From JBOFSQ01 sp051651625 (lineage in GTDB: Bacteria > Planctomycetota > Planctomycetia > Pirellulales > Thermoguttaceae): a stretch of DNA of 64,000 nt. The first letter of the stretch is position 1. Every line of letters begins with the position of its first letter. The notes below the pieces were generated by a model. It was given only the letters and a program-made list of their open reading frames with translations, was not told the origin of the DNA and made no database searches. A program made the translations under genes and the position numbers. This document shows positions 1 to 7,762 of this stretch, in pieces. The stretch covers positions 1 to 64,000 of the forward strand of contig JBOFSQ010000036.1 of NCBI GenBank assembly GCA_051651625.1. The letters run 5' to 3'.

Positions 1-2
1 TC

Positions 3-93
3 ACACAAAGGCGCAAAGAGCACAAAGGTCACGAAGCGGATTGGAATTGAAAACGTCCTTTGTGTTCTTCGTGTACTTCGTGCCTTTGTGAGA
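3..93. repeat. Inverted pair of CACAAAGG/CACGAAG-type dispersed repeats
   Basis: Bases 4-36 and 56-92 are near inverted copies built from CACAAAGGCRCGAAG-type units, so the segment can fold into a long hairpin. A related unit recurs at about 206-240 and inside a gene at about 34525-34570. The rest of the spacer up to 292 holds no supportable gene. This kind of sequence is a familiar non-coding repeat in several phyla; its function is unknown. Confidence 0.7.
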
Positions 94-292
94 GAAAAAG
101 AAACTGCCAACAATGCGTAAAATCTGCGACAATCTGCGGCATCTGCGGATTCATCTCCTCTCCGTGCCCCCGTACATCCGTGTGAAACTTCTCGAAATTC
201 CGTGAACGGATACAAATTCTTCTTCGTGCCTTCGTGTGAGGCTCCTCAAAAAGCATGTACAGTTGCGAAACTTGACAGACACACGGTCACGC

Positions 293-1807
293 TTACTGTA
301 TCGACTCCGCCCACTTGCGGCGTTCGAACTGTTGAAGCTCTTCTTCTTGGCGCAAGTTGATCGGTGGCGCGGGTGGCTGCGGCGAAAACTTGACCTCATC
401 GATCCAGACACTCGTCAGCGGCGACGCCGGGACTACAACCACCTCCACCCAATCAATTCGCTGAAAGAACGGCTCTTCGGGCTTCGGGAGCAGCGTTGCG
501 TCGAACTCGTCGGTACGTGTCCAGAGAGTATTTCCGGTCAGTGGGATGTCGATAGTGACAAACTTTCCGTGACCGCGAAAGAAAAGAATCTCAAAGTAAC
601 GCGGCGACGAACAGGTGTAACGGATCGCTCCGGCGACGTTGCCGATGCGTACCGTCATCGACGCGATCTGTGATGTCTGCGGCATCAGTTTTCCAGCGGG
701 GAGTTCGCTGCGGATCGGAAATCGCAAAGCGAACGACAACTTTTTCTGCTCGGTGACATCCCACGCGGCGTCGCGCGACTTCGGGAACACGAGACTAATT
801 TGCGGCGTCTCCGTCGCCATCAGCCGCCACGATTTCTTGCCGTTCAAACGAAACGACGCATCAATCAGCGGGCAAAACTCAAGAAGCCGCGGCTCACCGA
901 AGTCGATCTCTTCAAATTCGACTTCGGTGGCGTCATCGGTGGGAGTCAGGTTTGGACTTTCGTAGACTGCGGAGTTGAAAGCGGCTGGCGGTGTTGGCTC
1001 TAGTCCTGCTGCGTACAATACTTCTGCCGCACGCACCATCAGTGCCTTCGACTCGTTTTGTTCATCGACGATGCGCTGGTCGCTCTCACGCGACTTGCGC
1101 TCGGCGTCCCCGGCGGCGGCGATCTCCGACTGCAACTGTTTCAGCGTCGATTCCTGTCGCTTCACGATTTCGGCCAGTGCGGTCTCTGCGGCGGCGAGAC
1201 GTTTTGCGAGTTCGTCGTCGTTACTGTTTGCTGCGGCAGTTCGATACTCAAACAGCATCGCCTCGGCGCGACGCTGTTCTTGTTGTGTTTTGAACAGTTC
1301 GTTTGCGGTCGCTGCGGCTTGTTGCCAAGTGTCTTGCGACTTTAGCCACAGTGTATCGCGCTGCGTCTCACTATTCCTCGACGCGACGCGAAGTTCTTCA
1401 GACTTTGCACGCAACGTCTCGGCCTCGATGCGTGCGGGGTCTTCCGCCTTCGGCAGATTGAGTACAACCGCAACACCAACACCGGCAACGACCAGCAGAC
1501 TTCCGACGACGTACCAAATACCGTAACTCGGTGGCGTGACGGGTTCTGGCGGTGTTACTTCCTTTGGTTTCGGTTTTGGTGCGGACTGCTCGTATTGCGA
1601 ATCACGCTGGGCGTCTTCAAAGGCGTGGCGGAGGAGGTCGAGTCCAGTATCGGCGTCGGCAACGACTGGTGCTGTTTCCTGCGGCGGTGGCGTCTCTCCC
1701 GGCACAACAATTTCCTGCTTGCACCCCGAACAGAGAAACTTCCGCGATGCAAACTTTGGACTCAAACTAAACTGTTTTCCACAAAGCGGACAACTAAAAT
1801 CAATCAT
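293..1807 (-). CDS. Zinc-ribbon, single-pass membrane, coiled-coil protein of unknown function
   Basis: 504 residues from the ATG at 1807, chosen because a GGAGGA lies about 8 bases upstream; an in-frame GTG 33 bases further up lacks this. The N-terminus is a zinc ribbon (C6, C9, C26, C29), then a proline-rich linker, one membrane helix at about 100-120 ([16 protein letters not shown]), a long Glu/Ala/Gln-rich coiled coil at about 130-260, and a C-terminal region of beta-strand character ending near residue 500. The layout (cytoplasmic ribbon, membrane span, exported coiled coil and beta domain) is common in planctomycete proteins with no assigned role. It is transcribed divergently from hisI. 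No enzyme motif was seen, so the function is unknown. Confidence 0.75.
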   Translation of the reverse strand: MIDFSCPLCGKQFSLSPKFASRKFLCSGCKQEIVVPGETPPPQETAPVVADADTGLDLLRHAFEDAQRDSQYEQSAPKPKPKEVTPPEPVTPPSYGIWYVVGSLLVVAGVGVAVVLNLPKAEDPARIEAETLRAKSEELRVASRNSETQRDTLWLKSQDTWQQAAATANELFKTQQEQRRAEAMLFEYRTAAANSNDDELAKRLAAAETALAEIVKRQESTLKQLQSEIAAAGDAERKSRESDQRIVDEQNESKALMVRAAEVLYAAGLEPTPPAAFNSAVYESPNLTPTDDATEVEFEEIDFGEPRLLEFCPLIDASFRLNGKKSWRLMATETPQISLVFPKSRDAAWDVTEQKKLSFALRFPIRSELPAGKLMPQTSQIASMTVRIGNVAGAIRYTCSSPRYFEILFFRGHGKFVTIDIPLTGNTLWTRTDEFDATLLPKPEEPFFQRIDWVEVVVVPASPLTSVWIDEVKFSPQPPAPPINLRQEEELQQFERRKWAESIQ

Positions 1808-1912
1808 CGAACGAGTCCTCCAGACAGAGATTGTACACACATTTTTTCACCGGTATTGTCGCGGAAACGACGTGAAGGTCAAGGGCCGGTGCGATTCCGT
1901 CCACGCGCCTCA

Positions 1913-1940
1913 TTGTCGCAAGCGGCAAAACGTGTAGAAT
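1913..1940 (+). promoter_or_regulatory. Putative sigma70-type promoter for hisI
   Basis: TTGTCG at 1913-1918, a 16-base spacer, then TAGAAT at 1935-1940, about 65 bases before the hisI ATG. The same TTGNCN-16-TAGAAT layout occurs before the acyl-carrier gene and upstream of the histidine kinase, which supports it. Confidence 0.5.
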
Positions 1941-2005
1941 ACTTCGTCGCGCGACGCTGGTGTGCGCGCGACCATTTCGAGTTCAACTCAACCACAACGA
2001 TTCCT

Positions 2006-2386
2006 ATGACCATAACTCCCGACTTTGCAAAAGGTGACGGTTTGATTCCCGTGATTGCCCAAGACGTTGCCAGCGGCGACGTTTTAATGATGGCGTACAT
2101 GAACGAAGAAGCGTACCGCGAAACACTCGCCACGCAGCGTGCGGTTTACTACAGCCGGTCTCGCAACAAACTCTGGCGCAAAGGCGAAGAGAGTGGCAAC
2201 GTCCAAAAAGTTCACAGCATTTTCATCGACTGCGACCTCGATACAATTCTCCTCAAGGTCGAGCAGATCGGCGGTGCGGCGTGCCACGAAGGGTACAAAA
2301 GTTGCTTCTTCCGAAAAATTACACCCACGGGCGTCGAGACAATCGGCGAACGTGTATTCGACCCCAAACAAGTTTACAAGAAGTGA
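2006..2386 (+). CDS. hisI: Phosphoribosyl-AMP cyclohydrolase
   Basis: 126 residues, the usual length of a monofunctional HisI. It opens the purine ring of phosphoribosyl-AMP in the third step of histidine synthesis. Family signatures are all present: [11 protein letters not shown], the [16 protein letters not shown] segment, the metal-binding DCDLD cluster, and the conserved cysteines in GGAACHEG and KSCFF that bind zinc. The frame stays open far upstream, but homology begins at the ATG at 2006, so that start is used. No other his gene is nearby, so it is unlinked here. There is no HisE (phosphoribosyl-ATP pyrophosphatase) fusion. Confidence 0.95.
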   Translation: MTITPDFAKGDGLIPVIAQDVASGDVLMMAYMNEEAYRETLATQRAVYYSRSRNKLWRKGEESGNVQKVHSIFIDCDLDTILLKVEQIGGAACHEGYKSCFFRKITPTGVETIGERVFDPKQVYKK

Positions 2387-2419
2387 ACGACGCTTCGAGT
2401 GGTGCCACCATCGCATAGA

Positions 2420-2519
2420 TACCCGTTACGGGTAGATTTGTAGGCTTCGCCCTCCACAATACCGCGGCCTCGATGGGCCGCTACCGTTTTGGTACGGGAA
2501 ATTCAAACCGTCTTGAGTA
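2420..2519. repeat. Dispersed repeat family A, copy 1
   Basis: It begins with the small hairpin ACCCGTTACGGGT and ends with a roughly 50-base segment (about CCTCGATGGGCCGCT to TCTTGAGTA) that is almost identical to the copy at 26616-26729. It lies directly downstream of hisI, and the second copy lies directly downstream of rplS. The middle differs between copies. No coding potential is apparent. Confidence 0.75.
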
Positions 2520-2531
2520 GAGTACGACAAG

Positions 2532-2843
2532 ATGAAAACGCTCAAGGATTGTTTTGGTCGTTCAGTTCGCCTCACCGACGAGCGATTGACGCATATTCTT
2601 GAACATCCCGAAATGCAGAACTTGAGCGAAGAGATCGCTTGGGTGTTGCTTGAGCCAAAAATTGTGAGGCGTTCACATTCTGACGACGCGGTGCGGTTGT
2701 TTTATGAGTTTTACACGCAAACTATTGTTGGTGGCAAATGGTTGTGTGTTGTCGTCAAATATGCGGAGAGCGATGCGTTTGTGGTCACGGCATACCTGAC
2801 GGACAAACCGAAAGCTGGAGAAAATTTATGGCCGACAAAGTGA
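2532..2843 (+). CDS. Small protein resembling PBECR-type nuclease-fold family
   Basis: 103 residues. It carries the pattern R-L-T-x-E-R-x-x-H-I-L-E-H-P-E-M near the start and VVVK...AFVVTAYLTDKPKAGENLW near the end. This recalls small proteins assigned to the phage-associated barnase/EndoU/colicin/RelE-like (PBECR) nuclease fold; that assignment is from memory and is uncertain. The gene overlaps the next one (DUF2283) by 16 bases, a coupling often seen for this pair. It could be the toxin-like half of a two-gene module, but no toxic activity can be read from the sequence. A dispersed repeat lies immediately upstream. Confidence 0.65.
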   Translation: MKTLKDCFGRSVRLTDERLTHILEHPEMQNLSEEIAWVLLEPKIVRRSHSDDAVRLFYEFYTQTIVGGKWLCVVVKYAESDAFVVTAYLTDKPKAGENLWPTK

Positions 2844-3037
2844 GAGTATGGTTTGACGCTGAAGCAGATTTCCTCGAAGTTCGATTCTCCGACGCTGCTG
2901 GTTATGAGAAGGCAACACAGCATGATGCAGTCATGGAGAGGGTAGACAACGACGGACGTGTGATTGGTTTCAGTGTCATTGGCGTGAGCCGTTTCCAAAA
3001 GTCCACCCCACTAGTGGCCGAACTCGTTTCGGCTTGA
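2828..3037 (+). CDS. DUF2283 family protein
   Basis: 69 residues starting at the ATG at 2828 inside the end of the preceding gene. The sequence VRVWFDAEADFLEVRFSD followed by DNDGRVIGFSVIGVSRF is the classic DUF2283 pattern (Y/F-D-x-E-x-D-x-L-x-I, then a GxVIGxxI turn). DUF2283 proteins are small, unassigned, and frequently sit beside a small nuclease-fold or DUF4258 protein, as here. A role as partner or antidote is inferred from that arrangement only. Confidence 0.8.
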   Translation: MADKVRVWFDAEADFLEVRFSDAAGYEKATQHDAVMERVDNDGRVIGFSVIGVSRFQKSTPLVAELVSA

Positions 3038-3053
3038 ATAGAAAGGTGTAAAC

Positions 3054-3329
3054 ATGAAAATCGAAGTCACCAAGAATCCGTCTACAGAATTGCTCGACCA
3101 ACTCGGTTGCCGTTCGTGGCCGATTTGGGAGAAGGAACCGTCAACATTTTCGTGGCACTACAGCGAGAAGGAGACGTGCCTGATTCTCGAAGGCAGCGTC
3201 ACCGTGACACCGAACGGCGGCGAGCCGGTCACGTTCGGTAAGGGCGACCTCGTTGTCTTTCCACAAGGCATGAGCTGCACTTGGAACGTCCAAAAAGCAG
3301 TGCGAAAACACTACCGGTTCGGCGAGTGA
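3054..3329 (+). CDS. Small cupin-domain protein (DUF861/cupin_3 type)
   Basis: 91 residues. A single cupin barrel is visible: EKEPSTFSWHYSEKETCLILEGSVTVTP forms cupin motif 1, and FGKGDLVVFPQGMSCTWNV forms motif 2. The length and the W-x-W/Y-x pattern fit the cupin_3 group related to EutQ, which includes sugar-binding and other small-molecule-binding proteins. The substrate cannot be told. It starts 16 bases after the DUF2283 stop, with GAAAGG upstream, so it could be co-transcribed with the pair before it. Confidence 0.85.
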   Translation: MKIEVTKNPSTELLDQLGCRSWPIWEKEPSTFSWHYSEKETCLILEGSVTVTPNGGEPVTFGKGDLVVFPQGMSCTWNVQKAVRKHYRFGE

Positions 3330-3423
3330 CGAGGGCGTTCGGTGCAAGTCACCACGCTAGAAATTTTCGCCGAAGTTGGTACAATTCCGCAAACTCAACA
3401 ACAACATTTCAGGAGACACCACA

Positions 3424-4101
3424 ATGATCTTTGACCCGATGTATTTTCTCTTTGTGATTCCGCCGCTCTTACTTGCGCTTTGGGCGCAGGCGATGGTGAA
3501 GTGGAATTACGCTGCGGCGAGTCAACAACCCGCGCCGCTTTCGGGAGCCGCCGCCGCGCGACACATTCTCGACTCGGCTGGACTCACGAACGTTCCAATC
3601 GAAATGGTCCCCGGACAACTCACCGACCACTACGATCCGGGGCCGAAAGTCGTGCGGTTAAGCGAAGATGTCTACAACGGGCGAACGCTCGCCGCAGTCG
3701 GAATCGCTGCGCACGAAGTCGGTCACGCGATGCAAGACGCCAAGTCTTATGCCCCGCTTGTGCTCCGAAACATTGCGGTTCCGGCGGCGTCGTTTGGAAG
3801 CAACTTCGCGTTCATCTTGCTGTTCGCGGGTGCGTTTCTCAACATCATGGGACTGGTGCTCGTTGGCGTAATCGGATTCGGTGCGGTCGCACTGTTTCAG
3901 ATTATCAATTTGCCGGTTGAGTTCAACGCCAGTTCGCGTGCGAAGCAGCAACTCGCGTCGCTCGGAATCGTCAGCGACGAACAGATGGTCTACGTCCGTC
4001 GCGTACTTTCCGCGGCGGCACTAACTTACGTCGCCGCAATGCTGATGGCACTGATGCAGTTCCTCTACTACGCTTGGCGGTTCCTCGGCTCACGCGACTA
4101 A
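3424..4101 (+). CDS. YugP-type membrane zinc metallopeptidase
   Basis: 225 residues from the ATG at 3424, which has AGGAG about 9 bases upstream. This is the neutral zinc metallopeptidase_2 family (YugP). There is an N-terminal membrane helix (YFLFVIPPLLLALWAQ), the zinc site AAHEVGHAMQDA where the two His and the Glu are the HExxH motif, the downstream NLPVEFNASSRAKQQL segment that normally provides the third ligand region, and three further hydrophobic segments at about 118-160 and 200-220. The family is membrane-embedded; substrates are unknown. It stands alone between a cupin gene and glgA. Confidence 0.92.
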   Translation: MIFDPMYFLFVIPPLLLALWAQAMVKWNYAAASQQPAPLSGAAAARHILDSAGLTNVPIEMVPGQLTDHYDPGPKVVRLSEDVYNGRTLAAVGIAAHEVGHAMQDAKSYAPLVLRNIAVPAASFGSNFAFILLFAGAFLNIMGLVLVGVIGFGAVALFQIINLPVEFNASSRAKQQLASLGIVSDEQMVYVRRVLSAAALTYVAAMLMALMQFLYYAWRFLGSRD

Positions 4102-4122
4102 TTTGGTGGGACGTGCAACGGC

Positions 4123-4258
4123 AGGGTAGGTGCGGGATTTACATATCCCGCACACGCGACGCACGTCGCGCAAGAACTACTGTTGAATGGCGATTCCGGC
4201 GGCATTCGCGGAATACGCAAATGCCGTGCGATGGGTGTGTAAACCCATCGCCTACCTC
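4123..4258. repeat. Dispersed repeat family B, copy 1 (hairpin-rich)
   Basis: Starts GGTAGGTGCGGG, contains CGCGACGCACGTCGCGC and ends with GCGATGGGTGTGTAAACCCATCGCCTACC. A second full copy is at 33296-33444 and a partial one at 29434-29478. The outer ends are inverted (GGTAGG versus CCTACC), and two inner hairpins surround the sequence TTTACA. It fills the spacer between the peptidase gene and glgA. Confidence 0.75.
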
Positions 4259-4299
4259 CGTCATTCACGAATACGCAGTCCAACTTTCGGAGACCACCA

Positions 4300-5778
4300 A
4301 TGAACATCCTATTTGCTGCCAGCGAGGTTACGCCGTTTGCGAAGACGGGCGGACTAGCCGATGTGGCCGGTGCGCTCCCGAAGGCACTCGCCGAACTCGG
4401 ACACAATGTTTGCGTCTTCGCGCCGTTCTATCGTGCCGTGCGTAACTGCGGGGCCGAGTTTGAACAACTCGATACCGAGTTTGCGATTCCCGTCGGCAAT
4501 CGAGTCGTTCGCGGCGGACTCTGTAAGACAACGCTCCCCGGCTCGAAAGTCGCTGTCTACTTCGTTCAGCAAGACGACTACTTCGACCGCGACGGACTCT
4601 ACGGAAGCGGCGGCGAAGACTACGGCGACAACTGCGAACGATTCGTTTTCTTCTGCCGCGCGGTGATGGAGTCGATTGAACTGCTCGACATTTCTGTTGA
4701 CATTCTCCATTCAAACGACTGGCAGACTGGGCTTCTCCCCGCGTATCTCGATGTGATTTATCGCAGTCGCCCGCATTATCGCAACATCGCGTCGCTCCAC
4801 ACGATTCACAATCTCGCGTATCAAGGGATTTTTTGGCACTGGGATATGGTGCTCACCGGACTCGGCTGGGAACAGTTCACCTACGACAAGATGGAGTTTT
4901 ACGGCAAGCTCAATCTTCTCAAGGCTGGGATTTTGTACAGCGACGGCGTTAGTGCGGTCAGTCCGCGTTATGCGGCGGAGATTCAGACGACGGCGTTCGG
5001 CTGCGGACTGGAAGCGGTGTTAATGTATCGCGCCGAAGCGTTGCGTGGGATTCTCAACGGCGTTTGCACGGAAACTTGGAACCCCGCCATCGACCCGCTC
5101 ATCGCCGCGACGTACACCGCTGAAACTGTCGCCCAGCGCAAACCGCAAAACAAGGCTGCGTTACAAAAAACGCTGGGACTTCCGGTCGAACCGCGTGTGC
5201 CGCTCTTGGGCGTCGTCGGGCGACTGGCGTGGCAGAAGGGACACGATTTGATCTGCGAGTCGCTTCCAACGTGGGTTGAAAAGCACGGAGTTCAGTATGC
5301 GATTCTTGGTACGGGCGACCCCGAACTTGAGATGCAGCTTGCCGAACTTGCGCGACGTTATCCGCACAACGTATCTGTACGTCTTGAGTTTTCCGATGTA
5401 CTTGCGCACCAAATCGAGGCGGGGGCCGACGTGTTCCTGATGCCGAGTCGGTACGAACCGTGCGGACTCAATCAGATGTATAGTCACCTTTACGGTACGC
5501 TGCCGGTTGTCCACGCAACGGGCGGTTTGGCCGACACGGTAGTCGATGCGAACGACGCCAACATTGCCGCCGGCACCGCAAACGGTTTTTCGTTCCAAGA
5601 AGACTCACTCTACAGTTTCAACACAACTCTCTGGCGTGCGCTACGCTGCTACTGGGAAGACCGCGACATCTGGATGCAGCTTGTCAAACAAGCGATGAAG
5701 CAAGACTGGTCGTGGAACCGCAGCGCAAGACAATACGTCGCGTACTACAACGAACTACAATCAGAACACGAAGCGTAA
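4300..5778 (+). CDS. glgA: Glycogen (starch) synthase, GT5 family
   Basis: 492 residues, a normal length for bacterial GlgA. It extends alpha-1,4-glucan chains from ADP-glucose (or UDP-glucose) in glycogen synthesis. N-terminal domain: SEVTPFAKTGGLADVAGALPKAL, with the KTGGL nucleotide-sugar loop. Middle: HSNDWQTGLLPAYL and TIHNLAYQG. C-terminal domain: GRLAWQKGHDL, then PSRYEPCGLNQMYSHLYGTLPVVHATGGLADTV, which holds the catalytic E and sugar-nucleotide contacts. CGGAGA lies 7 bases before the ATG. The last codons (SEHEA-stop) lie inside the first copy of a dispersed repeat, so the repeat supplies the stop codon. No other glycogen gene is adjacent. Confidence 0.96.
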   Translation: MNILFAASEVTPFAKTGGLADVAGALPKALAELGHNVCVFAPFYRAVRNCGAEFEQLDTEFAIPVGNRVVRGGLCKTTLPGSKVAVYFVQQDDYFDRDGLYGSGGEDYGDNCERFVFFCRAVMESIELLDISVDILHSNDWQTGLLPAYLDVIYRSRPHYRNIASLHTIHNLAYQGIFWHWDMVLTGLGWEQFTYDKMEFYGKLNLLKAGILYSDGVSAVSPRYAAEIQTTAFGCGLEAVLMYRAEALRGILNGVCTETWNPAIDPLIAATYTAETVAQRKPQNKAALQKTLGLPVEPRVPLLGVVGRLAWQKGHDLICESLPTWVEKHGVQYAILGTGDPELEMQLAELARRYPHNVSVRLEFSDVLAHQIEAGADVFLMPSRYEPCGLNQMYSHLYGTLPVVHATGGLADTVVDANDANIAAGTANGFSFQEDSLYSFNTTLWRALRCYWEDRDIWMQLVKQAMKQDWSWNRSARQYVAYYNELQSEHEA

Positions 5779-5880
5779 GCGAGTGCCCGAACAAGAACAC
5801 GAAGCGTAAGCGAGTGCCCAAACGAGAACGCGAAGCGTAAGCGAGTGCCCAAACGAGAACGCGAAGCGTAAGCAAGTGTT
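5763..5880. repeat. Four tandem copies of the GAAGCGTAAGCGAGTG dispersed repeat
   Basis: Four units of A-A-C-A/G-CGAAGCGTAAGCGAGTGCCC spaced about 28 bases apart. The first overlaps the glgA stop codon; the last is degenerate (GCAAGTG). The same unit occurs singly or in clusters at about 13831-13877, 27680-27768, 29251-29370, 33523-33546, 34194-34225, 39588-39607, 55325-55380 and 59948-60035, in both orientations. Immediately downstream (5885-5922) is a short run of GTCCAC units; a similar GTGGAC run follows the topoisomerase gene near 63007. Confidence 0.9.
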
Positions 5881-5926
5881 TGTTTGTCCACAGCGTCCAC
5901 CAAGTCCACACAGTCCACAAAAAACT

Positions 5927-6559
5927 ATGACAACGATTTTCGATTCAATGGCGAAGTTCAAGATTGTTCCGGTGATTGCGATAGAGTCGCAGGAGTCGGC
6001 GTTGCCGCTGGCCGACGCGCTGATTGCGGGCGGGCTGCCGATAGCCGAGATCACGTTTCGCACCGCAGCGGCGGCGAGCGTCATTGAAACTATGACGCAA
6101 AAACGTCCTGAAATCTTCGTCGGTGCTGGGACGATCCTGACCGAAGACAATCTCAAGGCGGCGATTGATTCGGGTGCAAAGTTCGGCGTCGCGCCGGGAC
6201 TAAATCCTCGCGTTGTCGAAGCTGCGCAGCGGCTCAATTTCCCGTTCGTCCCCGGCGTATGCACGCCGACCGATGTCGAGACCGCGCTTGCGATAGGGTG
6301 TCGCGTGTTAAAATTCTTTCCAGCCGGAGCAATGGGTGGAATGGCGATGCTCAAGTCGCTCCTCGCACCCTACGGTCACACCGGCGTTCGCTTCATGCCG
6401 ACCGGTGGCGTGAGTGTTGACAACGTCGCCGACTACATTCGCACCGCTGGCGTAATTGCGTGCGGCGGAACGTGGATCGCATCGAAAGACGACATCGCCC
6501 AAAAACAGTGGTCGCTCATCACCGCACGATGCGCCGACGCGGTGGCGGCGGTTGGTTGA
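5927..6559 (+). CDS. eda: 2-dehydro-3-deoxy-phosphogluconate (KDPG/KHG) aldolase
   Basis: 210 residues from the ATG at 5927; the upstream in-frame extension is repeat-derived. This class I aldolase cleaves KDPG to pyruvate and glyceraldehyde-3-phosphate (Entner-Doudoroff) or acts on related keto-hydroxy acids. The TIM-barrel signatures are intact: E41 in EITFRT (acid-base), FVGAGTI, the Schiff-base K129 in RVLKFFPA, and the phosphate loop FMPTGGV. The stop codon overlaps the tilS start (TGATG), so the two genes are translationally coupled. Confidence 0.93.
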   Translation: MTTIFDSMAKFKIVPVIAIESQESALPLADALIAGGLPIAEITFRTAAAASVIETMTQKRPEIFVGAGTILTEDNLKAAIDSGAKFGVAPGLNPRVVEAAQRLNFPFVPGVCTPTDVETALAIGCRVLKFFPAGAMGGMAMLKSLLAPYGHTGVRFMPTGGVSVDNVADYIRTAGVIACGGTWIASKDDIAQKQWSLITARCADAVAAVG

Positions 6560-7629
6560 TGCGTTTGAATTCTGCGATGTTGCCCAAATCGTTTCTCGAA
6601 GATATTGTGCGTCACGGTGTTGTTCTCGCCGTTTCGGGTGGTGCGGACAGCACCGCTCTTGCGCATCTCGTATGCGACAACGTTGTTGCCGGTGAACGTG
6701 CGAACTGCGTTGCGATTGCGCACTTCAATCACGCCCTTCGCGGAAGTGAGTCCGATGGCGACGCGGAGTTCGTTCAAAATCTTGCAGCGAGTCTCGGCGT
6801 AAGATGTGTCATTGAACGTTTCGCGGGCAACACAACTCATCGTGACGACTCCGGCAGTATCGAATCGACTCTGCGCACGACACGTTATACGTTCTTGAAA
6901 AACACCGCCGAGACGTTCGGATTTCGTTACGTCGCCACCGCGCACACGCGCGACGATCAAGTCGAGACGATCTTGCACCGAATCGTTCGCGGTACTGGAA
7001 TCGCTGGCCTTTCCGCGATGGGACGCACACGTCAACTCAGCGACGCCGTTACGCTCGTTCGTCCGCTTCTCGGTGTCGCGCGAAAAACTCTCCGCGACTA
7101 CATTGCACAAATCGGTCTGCCGTTCCGCGAAGATTCGTCGAATGCCGACGAACAGTTCACCCGCAATCGTTTGCGTAACATTGTGCTCCCGATCTTACGG
7201 CGTGAGAATCCCGCCGTTGACACCGCACTCGTTCGTCTCGCCGAACACGCCGCCGCACAACAAAAGCTGATCGACGATCTGGTGTGCAACCTCGTCGATC
7301 GCGCGACGATTACAACGTCGCCATCGGAGATTGTTTTGAAAACCGAACTGCTCCGCGCGACTTCACCGTTTCTCGTCGGCGAGATGTTTCGGCAACTTTG
7401 GAACCAACAATCGTGGCGACTCCGCGCGATGGGTGCGTCACAGTGGCAACGACTCGTCACGCTCGTCGCAACCGGTGGGACACTCACACTCCCCGACGGT
7501 GTGTGCGCTTGCGTTAACGATGAGACGACGACTTTGCACCAACACGGACAAACACGGACAGACACGGACGATCACGGACAATATCAGTGCCGTCCGTGTT
7601 CGTCCGTGTTCGTCCGTGTTAGTCCTTGA
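6559..7629 (+). CDS. tilS: tRNA(Ile)-lysidine synthase
   Basis: 356 residues from the ATG that overlaps the eda stop. It attaches lysine to C34 of tRNA-Ile(CAU) using ATP. The PP-loop SGGADST is at residues 26-32, followed by HFNHALRG, ATAHTRDDQVETILHRIVRGTG, the RPLL...DY.....LPFREDSSN motif and RNRLRNIVLP, all diagnostic. A substrate-binding middle domain follows. The last 27 or so residues (from HQHGQTRTDTDD) are encoded by an ACACGGAC-type dispersed repeat that begins at 7540, so the natural C-terminus has been replaced or extended by repeat sequence and the usual TilS C-terminal domain is missing or shortened. Confidence 0.94.
   Translation: MRLNSAMLPKSFLEDIVRHGVVLAVSGGADSTALAHLVCDNVVAGERANCVAIAHFNHALRGSESDGDAEFVQNLAASLGVRCVIERFAGNTTHRDDSGSIESTLRTTRYTFLKNTAETFGFRYVATAHTRDDQVETILHRIVRGTGIAGLSAMGRTRQLSDAVTLVRPLLGVARKTLRDYIAQIGLPFREDSSNADEQFTRNRLRNIVLPILRRENPAVDTALVRLAEHAAAQQKLIDDLVCNLVDRATITTSPSEIVLKTELLRATSPFLVGEMFRQLWNQQSWRLRAMGASQWQRLVTLVATGGTLTLPDGVCACVNDETTTLHQHGQTRTDTDDHGQYQCRPCSSVFVRVSP
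7540..7625. repeat. ACACGGAC/GTCCGTGT inverted repeat cluster overlapping the tilS end
   Basis: Five ACACGGAC/TCACGGAC units are followed by GTCCGTGTTC units in inverse orientation, forming a strong hairpin. A sister cluster with the same organisation is at 59391-59473, just upstream of the tyrosine recombinase. The tilS reading frame runs through the whole cluster and stops just beyond it. Confidence 0.8.
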
Positions 7630-7704
7630 AAACTTGCCAGCGGTCAAAACAGGCAAACGGCGCAAAGTTTGCGGTGCGATTGTGTGAAGATTTTCAAAAA
7701 TGTA

Positions 7705-7731
7705 TTGCCAAACCCCCTCGCGCGATATAGA
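7705..7731 (+). promoter_or_regulatory. Putative promoter for the MMPL exporter
   Basis: TTGCCA at 7705-7710, a 15-base spacer, then TATAGA at 7726-7731, about 32 bases before the ATG at 7763. The spacer is short, so this is tentative. Confidence 0.35.
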
Positions 7732-7762
7732 CAAAACTGCCGCTTACGGTACGCTTACGGTT

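Noticed and set aside
7540..7625. Possible CRISPR array (regular ACACGGAC units)
   Set aside because: Units are about 10 bases with no unique spacers, and half are inverted; no cas genes nearby. It is a simple repeat cluster, as is 59391-59473.
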